A stretch of DNA of 64,000 bases from the NCBI RefSeq assembly GCF_964340395.1, contig NC_135570.1, positions 16,428,822 through 16,492,821 on the forward strand, written 5' to 3'. The notes below the pieces were generated by a model, which searched no databases, had not been told where the DNA came from, and was given only the letters and a program-made list of their open reading frames with translations. Positions 51,801-61,744 of this stretch are shown here, piece by piece. Source of the DNA: Glandiceps talaboti. Lineage: Eukaryota; Hemichordata; Enteropneusta; Spengelidae. The position numbers and the translations under genes are program-made. Position 1 is the stretch's first letter. Each line of letters starts with the position of its first letter.

Positions 51801-54800
51801 TCTAATAGTATACTAGACTGTAAACTAGAAAGTAGACGGCCTAAGGGAAGATTCAATGTAGTAAGTCTAATAGTATACTAGACTGTAAACTAGAAAGTAG
51901 ACGGCCTAAGGGAAGATTGAATGTAGTAAGTCTAATAGTATACTAGACTGTAAACTAGAAAGTAGACGGCCTAAGGGAAGATTGAATGTAGTAAGTCTAA
52001 TAGTATACTAGACTGTAAACTAGAAAGTAGACGGCCTAAGGGAAGATTCCATGTAGTAAGTCTAATAGTATACTAGACTGTAAACTAGAAAGTAGACGGC
52101 CTAAGGGAAGGTTCAATGTAGTAAGTCTAATAGTATACTAGACTGTAAACTAGAAAGTAGACGGCCTAAGGAAAGATTGAATGTAGTAAGTCTAATAGTA
52201 TACTAGACTGTAAACTAGAAAGTAGACGGCCTAAGGAAAGATTGAATGTAGTAAGTCTAATAGTATACTAGACTGTAAACTAGAAAGTAGACGGCCTAAG
52301 GAAAGATTCAATGTAGTAAGTCAAATAGTATACTAGACTGTAAACTAGAAAGTAGACGGCCTAAGGAAAGATTGAATGTAGTAAGTCTAATAGTATACTA
52401 GACTATAAACTAGAAAGTAGACGGCCTAAGGAAAGATTCAGTGTAGTAAGTCTAATAGTATACTAGACTGTAAACTAGAAAGTAGACGGCGTAAGGGAAG
52501 ATTGAATGTAGTAAGTCTAATAGTATACTAGACTATAAACTAGAAAGTAGACGGCCTAAGGGAAGATTCAATGTAGTAAGTCTAATAGTATACTAGACTG
52601 TAAACTAGAAAGTAGACGGCCTAAGGGAAGATTGAATGTAGTAAGTCTAATAGTATACTAGACTGTAAACTAGAAAGTAGACGGCCTAAGGGAAGATTCA
52701 ATGTAGTAAGTCTAATAGTATACTAGACTGTAAACTAGAAAGTAGACGGCCTAAGGGAAGATTCAATGTAGTAAGTCTAATAGTATACTAGACTGTAAAC
52801 TAGAAAGTAGACGGCCTAAGGGAAGATTGAATGTAGTAAGTCTAATAGTATACTAGACTGTAAACTAGAAAGTAGACGGCCTAAGGGAAGATTGAATGTA
52901 GTAAGTCTAATAGTATACTAGACTGTAAACTAGAAAGTAGACGGCCTAAGGGAAGATTGAATGTAGTAAGTCTAATAGTATACTAGACTGTAAACTAGAA
53001 AGTAGACGGCCTAAGGGAAGATTGAATGTAGTAAGTCTAATAGTATACTAGACTGTAAACTAGAAAGTAGACGGCCTAAGGAAAGATTGAATGTAGTAAG
53101 TCTAATAGTATACTAGACTGTAAACTAGAAAGTAGACGGCCTAAGGGAAGATTGAATGTAGTAAGTCTAATAGTATACTAGACTGTAAACTAGAAAGTAG
53201 ACGGCCTAAGGGAAGATTGAATGTAGTAAGTCTAATAGTATACTAGACTGTAAACTAGAAAGTAGACGGCCTAAGGGAAGATTGAATGTAGTAAGTCTAA
53301 TAGTATACTAGACTGTAAACTAGAAAGTAGACGGCCTAAGGAAAGATTCAATGTAGTAAGTCTAATAGTATACTAGACTGTAAACTAGAAAGTAGACGGC
53401 CTAAGGAAAGATTGAATGTAGTAAGTCTAATAGTATACTAGACTGTAAACTAGAAAGTAGACGGCCTAAGGGAAGATTCAATGTAGTAAGTCAAATAGTA
53501 TACTAGACTGTAAACTAGAAAGTAGATGGCCTAAGGAAAGATTCAATGTAGTAAATCTAATAGTATACTAGACTGTAAACTAGAAAGTCGATGGCCTAAG
53601 GGAAGATTCAATGTAGTATGTCTAATAGTATACTAGACTGTAAATTAGAAAGTAGACGGCCTAAGGAAAGATTCAATGTAGTAAGTCAAATAGTATACTA
53701 GACTGTAAACTAGAAAGTAGATGGCCTAAGGAAAGATTCAATGTAGTAAATCTAATAGTATACTAGACTGTAAACTAGAAAGTAGACGGCCTAAGGGAAG
53801 ATTCAATGTAGTAAGTCTAATAGTATACTAGACTGTAAACTAGAAAGTAGACGGCCTAAGGAAAGATTCAATGTAGTAAGTCAAATAGTATACTAGACTG
53901 TAAACTAGAAAGTAGATGGCCTAAGGAAAGATTCAATGTAGTAAATCTAATAGTATACTAGACTGTAAACTAGAAAGTCGATGGCCTAAGGGAAGATTCA
54001 ATGTAGTATGTCTAATAGTATACTAGACTGTAAATTAGAAAGTAGACGGCCTAAGGGAAGATTGAATGTAGTAAGTCTAATAGTATACTAGACTGTAAAC
54101 TAGAAAGTAGACGGCCGAAGGGAAGATTCAATGTAGTAAGTCTAATAGTATACTAGACTGTAAACTAGAAAGTAGACAGCCTAAGGGAAGATTGAATGTA
54201 GTAAGTCTAATAGTATACTAGACTGTAAACTAGAAAGTAGACGGCCTAAGGGAAGATTGAATGTAGTATGTCTAATAGTATACTAGACTGTAAACTAGAA
54301 AGTAGACGGCCTAAGGGAAGATTGAATGTAGTAAGTCTAATAGTATACTAGACTGTAAACTAGAAAGTAGACGGCCTAAGGAAAGATTCAATGTAGTAAG
54401 TCAAATAGTATACTAGACTGTAAACTAGAAAGTAGACGGCCTAAGGGAAGATTGAATGTAGTAAGTCTAATAGTATACTAGACTGTAAACTAGAAAGTAG
54501 ACGGCCTAAGGGAAGTTTCAATGTAGTAAATCTAATAGTATACTAGACTGTAAACTAGAAAGTAGACGGCCTAAGGGAAGATTGAATGTAGTAAGTCTAA
54601 TAGTATACTAGACTGTAAACTAGAAAGTAGACGGCCTAAGGAAAGATTCAATGTAGTAAGTCAAATAGTATACTAGACTGTAAACTAGAAAGTAGACGGC
54701 CTAAGGGAAGATTCAATGTAGTAAGTCTAATAGTATACTAGACTGTAAACTAGAAAGTAGACGGCCTAAGGGAAGATTCAATGTAGTAAGTCTAATAGTA

Positions 54801-55036
54801 TACTGGACTGTAAACTAGAAAGTAGACGGCCTAAGGGACGATTCAATGTAGTAAGTCTAATAGTATACTAGACTGTAAACTAGAAAGTAGACGGCCTAAG
54901 GAAAGATTCAATGTAGTAAGTCTAATAGTATACTGGACTGTAAACTAGAAAGTAGACGGCCTAAGGGAAGATTCAATGTAGTAAGTCTAATAGTATACTA
55001 GACTGTAAACTAGAAAGTAGACGGCCTAAGGGAAGT
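39831..55036 (+). repeat. 65-bp satellite, about 234 tandem copies, filling MVK intron 1
   Basis: Unit starts (ATGTAGTAAG) recur at 39831, 39896, 39961 and every 65 bp to the end. From 39961 to 54781 the register is exact: 14,820 bp, 228 units, no net insertion or deletion. Units differ at a few recurring positions (GGGAAG/GGAAAG, ATTCAATG/ATTGAATG, ACGGC/ATGGC, CCTAAG/CGTAAG, GTAAGTC/GTAAATC). Each unit carries the palindrome TAGTATACTA and, on the MVK sense strand, usually GTAAGT. Rare variants recur at fixed offsets (see findings), showing higher-order duplication. No long open frame exists on either strand. The array ends at 55036, about 330 bp before exon 2. Confidence 0.98.
44411..52235 (+). 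repeat. Higher-order duplication inside the 65-bp satellite (offset 4,225 bp)
   Basis: Rare variants recur exactly 4,225 bp (65 units) apart. Examples are TTAGGG at 44757/48982, the TTGAAAG variant near 45066/49291, ACGGG at 45726/49951, TAGTGGACTG at 46026/50251, the TCTAAAAGTA/TTATC unit at 46081/50306, TATGCTA at 46414/50639 and GGAAGGTTCA at 47881/52106. The match runs about from 44411-48010 to 48636-52235, and diverges outside these limits. Confidence 0.9.
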
Positions 55037-55040
55037 TTCT

Positions 55041-55369
55041 TGCCAATACTGCAACAGTTTCTATGATATGACCAACTTATGATACGGCTAGACCCACTTT
55101 CCCAATCAGAAGTCCAGATTTGCAGTGAGTTATCTGAGCACAAAATCACTCTTGGTCAACCATAAAAGTAACTTAAAGAGGTCTCATTTACATACAGCAA
55201 TTTATATAGAACTTTGCAAGACTTTCAGCAAGTGTTATATTTATTCCATGTTTATTCCTGCCCAAGTACAGGTCTCGTTCATATTGTTTAGGGTCTGATG
55301 TCAGCAGATATACAGAGATATACTATGTGTGTGATTTTTATTAATATATATTCAATTTGTTGTTGACAG
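55041..55369. other. MVK intron 1, right end
   Basis: Unique intron sequence ending in a T-rich tract and CAG acceptor before exon 2. Confidence 0.85.
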
Positions 55370-55520
55370 GTGGCATTGGCAGTTAGTCTGAATTTAAGAA
55401 CATTTGTTGAATTAAATGCAACTGATGAGTGTATGATACACTTAGATTTACCAGACATACAACTATGTAAATCATGGAATCCAGATGACATCAACAAGAC
55501 CTTTGGTAGTACAAGAGAAG
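55370..55520 (+). CDS. MVK: Mevalonate kinase, coding exon 2
   Basis: The exon starts after a CAG acceptor at 55367-55369 and reads VALAVSLNLRTFVELNATDE, then a region with DLPDIQLCKSWNPDD and NKTFG. VALAVSLNLRTF is a strong MVK signature directly following motif I. I place the donor at 55521 (AAG|GTACGG), giving 151 nt and phase 1. A second donor at 55506 (TTG|GTAGTA) is also phase 1 and would remove five residues. The downstream choice fits the donor consensus better and gives a length closer to the vertebrate exon. No stop is crossed in either case. Confidence 0.93.
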
Positions 55521-56069
55521 GTACGGTCAAACACACCATGAATGTATCAGTAAAAAGAAATGCATTGGGAAAGAGTTATACAGTCCAAATCAATAAATAC
55601 AATCCGACATTTTGAATCAAAATTCTTTATCAAGGATATGAATGTATCAATGATATACATTTTATTTTATTTTTAGCAGGCAAAATGTGATTTATACAAT
55701 AATGAAAAAATATTAACAATGTAACTAGACAAGACAGAAAAACCATACATATTACAAAAAAGTGGCAACTAGCAAACAATGAAAATACAACTATAACAAC
55801 AAAAGATAGCCTGTGAATGGAATGAACAAACAGGTGCCGAGCACCTCTACTTGTGTCCAACCAACATCAAAAAATTTAACTAAAAAAAATTAAAAGAGCA
55901 AATTTGCAAACACAGAAAATGATAACATAGACATTGACATCAACAAGTTTTGCAGTCACGACATTTACAAACAGACGACCATGTACAAAAAACAGATGGT
56001 CCTTATGTCTAATATCGTGACTGAGCAGATCCCAGAGGGGTACAATTCTATTAAAATATTAATTTTTAA
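55521..56069. other. MVK intron 2, left part
   Basis: A/T-rich unique sequence from the GTACGG donor; no feature recognised. Confidence 0.7.
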
Positions 56070-56151
56070 ATGACTCTGTCTGGCTAAATTGCCCTTTGAG
56101 TTTAAGTTTATCAGTCGAAAACTTAAACTGAATTAAAGTGGACAGAGTCAT
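56070..56151. other. 82-bp foldback (hairpin) in MVK intron 2
   Basis: Outer arms ATGACTCTGTC (56070-56080) and GACAGAGTCAT (56141-56151) are perfectly complementary. Inner arms AGTTTAAGTTT (56099-56109) and AAACTTAAACT (56119-56129) are too, around a 9-nt loop. An unequal internal stretch lies between. It could be a small foldback element or form an RNA hairpin. Confidence 0.7.
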
Positions 56152-56299
56152 CTAGTTTGATGTCATTGTACCCAAATTTACATCTATGAATGTATCCATG
56201 CAGACATGTACAGATACATGTAATGGAAGTTATTGAGAACTTTTTATCTCTTAAGAAAAACTGAATAAAGACTTAATATATAGGGACTTGACAAAGTTT

Positions 56300-56715
56300 A
56301 ATACAGAGGTAGGTACGGGAGGAGGGGCTCTACTCCCCTTATTTGAGTATACATATATGTGCCACCCTTTGGGGTGCATTTTCTAGCCCATTTGGTCTAA
56401 CATGGGGTCTGGTTTTTTGTAGCTGAAAAGTCTAAAATGGGGCCCACTTTGCATTACTTTCGATTTCACTTGGTCGAAAATGTGGTCCATTGTCCTTTAC
56501 CAAATCATAATTGCCATTAATTGTCCCAAAATGTTGCCTCCTAAGAAAAATGTATTTAGGTCTAAACTTTCATCTTTAAAACAACCTGTAATGGTCTAAG
56601 AATGGGGTATTGATTTTTGGTCAAAGTGGGTCTAAAATAGGGTCTGGGGTTTCCAGCACTGGCCACACACCACTTTTAGAGCTGGCCACTCGTACTGCCC
56701 CTGGGTGGATGGAAG
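56300..56715 (+). repeat. Dispersed GGTCTAAAATGGGG-type repeat in MVK intron 2
   Basis: Phrases such as AGTCTAAAATGGGGCCCACT, and GGTCTAAAATAGGGTCTGGG followed by GTTTCCAGCACTGGCCACAC, recur in diverged form. The right part matches 35870-35925. Confidence 0.7.
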
Positions 56716-57243
56716 ATTGATGGATGACAAATATAGACCTTGTACAAACAATTCTGACCCACCCCCACCCCTCTACCATGCATGAAAAACCATGACTCCC
56801 TCCCCCTCTCGACAAGTACAATTCTGTACACTTTTTCCTTTAAACTGTAGGGTGGGGTGGGGGGAGGTAGGATTCTGCTAACAATATACAGCAAGGTTTT
56901 TGAGATACAAGTTAATAGATATGACAATACTATGTATCAATGGCACTGTTACGTCTTTGTGTGTATGTTATTACTGAAAACTATCATGATATGGCAGCTA
57001 GTCTATCATAGCTGGAATATTCACATTGCGTGATATCACCATTTCAAAACTACCATTGTGTCTCATCATCAGTCATGTATAAAGGTGGGGCTTAATTAAA
57101 CTAGGGTTGGTCTGGTTACCAGAAACACACCTCTGTCTTTTCTGTTTGGCCTAAATGACAGTGATGACATTCATCGTTGATACATCACACAGAAATTGTA
57201 CAAATTAGAAGAGCCTCAGAATGTGCATTTATTTAGTATTAAC
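56716..57243. other. MVK intron 2, unremarkable part
   Basis: Contains a C-rich and a G-rich patch (56760-56810 and 56850-56870). No feature is supported. Confidence 0.6.
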
Positions 57244-58115
57244 AGTAGATGGGTGGGTGCATCGATGGATGGATGGAGGGTTGGGTGGGTGGATGCATCG
57301 ATGGATGGATGGATGGATGGATGGATGGATGGATGGAGGGTTGGGTGGGTGGATGCATCGATGGATGGATGGAGGGTTGGATGGATGGATGGAGGGTTGG
57401 ATGGGTAGGTGGGTGCATCGATGGATGGATGGATGGATGGATGGATGGATGGATGGATGGATGGATGGATGGATGAATGGATGGGTGGATGGGTGGGTGC
57501 ATCGATGGATGGATGGATGGAGGGTTGGATGGATGGATGGATGGAGGGTTGGATGGGTAGGTGGGTGCATCGATGGATGGATGGATGGATGGATGGATGG
57601 ATGGATGGGTGGGTGCATCGATGGATGGATGGATGGATGGATGGATGGATGGATAGAGGGTTGGATGGGTGCATCGATGGATGGATGGATGGATGGATGG
57701 ATGGATGGATGGGTAGGTGGGTGCATCGATGGATGGATGGGTGGAGGGTTGGATGGGTGCATCGATGGATGGATGGAGGGTTGGATGGGTGCATCGATGG
57801 ATGGATGGAGGGTTGGATGGGTGCATCGATGGATGGATGGAGGGTTGGGTGGGTGGGTGCATCGATGGATGGATGGATGGATGGGTAGGTGGGTGCATCG
57901 ATGGATGGGTGGGTGGGTGCATCGATGGATGGATGGAGGGTTGGGTGGGTGCATCGATGGATGGATGGATGGATGGATGGATGGGTAGGTGTGTACATCG
58001 ATGGATGGGTGGGTGGGTGCATCGATGGATGGATGGATGGGTGGGTTGGTGGGTGCATGGATGGATGGATGGATGCATGGATGAATGGATGGACAGACAG
58101 ACATGGACGGACAGA
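57244..58115 (+). repeat. GGAT-based minisatellite with CATCGATGGATGG units
   Basis: GGATGGATGG tetranucleotide runs are punctuated by GGGTGGGTGCATCGATGG and GAGGGTTGG phrases at irregular multiples of four bases. Long frames on both strands (for example [11 protein letters not shown] repeats) are by-products. Confidence 0.96.
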
Positions 58116-58199
58116 CACAGATGGATGGCTTGGGAGAGAGATGGAGAGATTGATAGATTGGCTGATATGTATCATATGTAGGCAGCTACATTTTGTATA

Positions 58200-60390
58200 G
58201 AGAAAGATAGGTATAGATAGACAGACAAACAGGTAGCCAGGTATAGATAGACAGACAAACAGGTAGCCAGGTATAGATAGACAGACAAACAGGTAGCCAG
58301 GTATAGATAGACAGACATGTAGCCAGGTATAGACAGACAGACAAACAGGTAGCCAGGTATAGATAGACAGACAAACAGGTAGCCAGGTATAGATAGACAG
58401 ACAAACAGGTAGCCAGGTATAGATAGACAGACAAACAGGTAGCCAGGTATAGATAGACAGACAGGTAGCCAGGTATAGACAGATAGACAAACAGGTAGCC
58501 AGGTATAGATAGACAGACAAACAGGTAGCCAGGTATAGATAGACAGACAAACAGGTAGCCAGGTATAGATAGACAGACAAACAGGTAGCCAGGTATAGAT
58601 AGACAGACAAACAGGTAGCCAGGTATAGATAGACAGACAAACAGGTAGCCAGGTATAGACAGACAGACAAACAGGTAGCCAGGTATAGATAGACAAACAG
58701 GTAGCCAGGTATAGATAGACAGACAAACAGGTAGCCAGGTATAGATAGACAGACAAACAGGTAGCCAGGTATAGATAGACAGACAGGTAGCCAGGTATAG
58801 ACAGACAGACATACAAGTAGCCAGGTATAGACAGACAGACAAACAGGTAGCCAGGTATAGATAGACAGACAGGTAGCCAGGTATAGATAGACAGACAAAC
58901 AGGTAGCCAGGTATAGATAGACAGACAAACAGGTAGCCAGGTATAGATAGACAGACAGGTAGCCAGGTATAGATAGACAGACAAACAGGTAGCCAGGTAT
59001 AGATAGACAAACAGGTAGCCAGGTATAGATAGACAGACAAACAGGTAGCCAGGTATAGATAGACAGACAGGTAGCCAGGTATAGATAGACAGACATGTAG
59101 CCAGGTATAGATAGACAGACAGGTAGCCAGGTATAGATAGACAGACATGTAGCCAGGTATAGATAGACAGACAGGTAGCCAGGTATAGATAGACAGACAG
59201 GTAGCCAGGTATAGATAGACAGACAAACAGGTAGCCAGGTATAGATAGACAGACAAACAGGTAGCCAGGTATAGATAGACAGACAAACAGGTAGCCAGGT
59301 ATAGATAGACAGACAAACAGGTAGCCAGGTATAGATAGACAGACAAACAGGTAGCCAGGTATAGATAGACAGACAAACAGGTAGCCAGGTATAGATAGAC
59401 AGACAGGTAGCCAGGTATAGATAGACAGACAAACAGGTAGCCAGGTATAGATAGACAGACAAACAGGTAGCCAGGTATAGATAGACAGACAAACAGGTAG
59501 CCAGGTATAGATAGACAAACAGGTAGCCAGGTATAGATAGACAGACAAATAGGTAGCCAGGTATAGATAGACAGACAAACAGGTAGCCAGGTATAGATAG
59601 ACAGACAAACAGGTAGCCAGGTATAGAGAGACAAACAGGTAGCCAGGTATAGATAGACAGACAAACAGGTAGCCAGGTATAGATAGACAGACAGACAAAC
59701 AGGTAGCCAGGTATAGATAGACAGACAGGTAGCCAGGTATAGATAGACAGACAAACAGGTAGCCAGGTATAGATAGACAGACAAACAGGTAGCCAGGTAT
59801 AGATAGACAGACAAACAGGTAGCCAGGTATAGATAGACAGACAAACAGGTAGCCAGGTATAGATAGACAGACAAACAGGTAGCCAGGTATAGATAGACAG
59901 ACAAACAGGTAGCCAGGTATAGATAGACAGACAAACAGGTAGCCAGGTATAGATAGACAGACAAACAGGTAGCCAGGTATAGATAGACAGACAAACAGGT
60001 AGCCAGGTATAGACAGACAGACAAACAGGTAGCCAGGTATAGATAGACAGACAGGTAGCCAGGTATAGATAGACAGACAAACAGGTAGCCAGGTATAGAT
60101 AGACAAACAGGTAGCCAGGTATAGATAGACAGACAAACAGGTAGCCAGGTATAGATAGACAGACAAACAGGTAGCCAGGTATAGATAGACAGACAGGTAG
60201 CCAGGTATAGATAGACAGACAAACAGGTAGCCAGGTATAGATAGACAAACAGGTAGCCAGGTATAGATAGACAGACAGGTAGCCAGGTATAGATAGACAG
60301 ACAGGTAGCCAGGTATAGATAGACAAACAGGTAGCCAGGTGTAGATAGACAAACAGGTAGCCAGGTATAGATAGACAGACAGGTAGCCAG
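58200..60390 (+). repeat. 30/26-bp minisatellite, about 75 copies
   Basis: AGATAGACAGACAAACAGGT then AGCCAGGTAT is the 30-bp form. A 26-bp form lacks one AAAC/AGAC tetramer, and a few 34-bp forms have an extra one. Each unit holds CAGGTAGC and CAGGTATA on the MVK sense strand. Minus-strand frames of up to about 1,000 codons (LYLATCLS repeats) exist because all three minus frames lack stops. Confidence 0.97.
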
Positions 60391-60455
60391 ACAGACATAT
60401 CAAATAGATATAGACATTAATAAATACATGGATAGAGAAAGAATGGTTTTCTTTC

Positions 60456-60458
<3 letters not shown>

Positions 60459-60510
<52 letters not shown>

Positions 60511-60511
60511 A
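60459..60511 (+). repeat. (GATT)n microsatellite
   Basis: About 13 GATT tetramers lie 92 bp before the exon 3 acceptor. Confidence 0.96.
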
Positions 60512-60603
60512 AAAGCTATTGACTACCAATGGTTCACTTTTTAAAATACATCATATGAGTTGTGTCAATTGACTAACATTGTATGTTTGTATCTATTCAT
60601 TAG

Positions 60604-60748
60604 GTAATTTACTCCATCCAAGTCCCCCAACACCAGAAGAGTTAACTAGTCTGAAAGACTTTGGTGGAATATCTGAAGACTGTACTGTCAAAGACTTAGC
60701 AGTTATATCATTCCTTTATCTCTACACTGGTATTGTGCTTCATACTAG
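60604..60748 (+). CDS. MVK: Mevalonate kinase, coding exon 3
   Basis: After a TAG acceptor at 60601-60603 the exon reads NLLHPSPPTPEELTSLKDFG, then SEDCTVKDLAVISFLYLYTG. The hydrophobic FLYLY helix matches MVK. A glycine codon is completed across the intron 2 junction (G|GT). The donor is ACTAG|GTAGTC at 60749, phase 2, joining AG|G as arginine before KSDLPSL in exon 4. An in-frame TAG follows directly at 60750, so read-through would truncate the protein. The last bases of the exon and its donor are the founder of a 33-bp tandem repeat in intron 3. Confidence 0.94.
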
Positions 60749-60912
60749 GTAGTCCTGTATAATGTTTTAAATATATACTAGGTAGTCTGGTCTAATGATT
60801 TCAATATATACTAGGTAGTCTGGTCTAATGATTTCAATATATACTAGGTAGTCTGGTCTAATGATTTCAATATATACTAGGTAGTCTGGTCTAATGATTT
60901 CAATATATACTA
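60745..60912 (+). repeat. 33-bp tandem repeat derived from the MVK exon 3 donor
   Basis: GGTAGTC starts at 60748 (the real exon end/donor), then 60781, 60814, 60847 and 60880, exactly 33 bp apart. Each copy preserves TACTAG|GTAGTC. The first copy is slightly diverged (GTCCTGTATAATG against GTCTGGTCTAATG). Confidence 0.93.
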
Positions 60913-61744
60913 GTGGGTCAAACTGACAGATTTGACAGAAATAATTTTTTTTCTTGTTGCGTAGGGTACGTGACTAACGATGTCCAAGTGTAATCCAAAT
61001 CTATCCAGAGATGATGTGATTAATTTTTTGACATAATTTCAAACCTTTAATAAGTGTTAAACACTGTTTATGAAATCAACCTTTAGAATTACACGTGGAT
61101 TTGGAACTTAGTGTTTCAGGTGTTGATATCAAAATTCAAACATTCCTTTTCTGAAACTCAATCAAAATTAAACCACAAACAATATTTCACGTTTCAACAT
61201 TTATTAGAAAGTTAGGGGGCACCATTTACTCATACTATCTGAAGTTTCTTTGAAGTTTGCAGTTTGGCCCAGTATTTATTTAATAATATCAAAGCGAAGG
61301 TCATAGGAAAGCGAAAACAACAACTGACAGATACCATCCAAATATGAACAGATCCTGTTGGACGTCCTAAATGTACAAAAAATTGTTAATTTGTAATCCA
61401 TGGTTGAAGTGGGACCTTATTTCAGGTGCTTATTGACTGACTAACACCATTCATATCTATCCATCCATCCATAGAGTGAGAGTGTAGGTCTTTCAAAAAT
61501 CTTCCAGCCTAGAATATTCTGAGCAAAATTGAGTAAAATCTGCCCGTGACCTTGTGCAGGTCTTTCAAAAATAGAATAGAATACATTTTCTCATATATAA
61601 TGAGCACAAAAAAAACCCACCCCTTTCCGGCACATATTGGTTGAATCAACCAAATATTATGTTTGTGTAGCTGTTAACGAACACAATGTTACTGTGTCGC
61701 TGGACTTCCGTGTGCTGTCTTGTTAGTACGTCAAGCTTGTAACA
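60913..61744. other. MVK intron 3, unique part
   Basis: AT-rich with no recognised feature. A short phrase near 61403-61430 (CATGGTTGAAGTGGGACC) resembles 17777-17800 weakly. Confidence 0.6.

Noticed and set aside
39831-55036. Centromeric satellite interpretation
   Set aside because: The array lies wholly between two in-phase exons of a housekeeping gene, so it is an intronic satellite.
57216-60398. 1,060-codon minus-strand frame across two unrelated arrays
   Set aside because: It joins YTWLPVCLS and HPSIHPS repeats from two different arrays and lies antisense in MVK intron 2. All minus frames lack stops, so openness carries no information.
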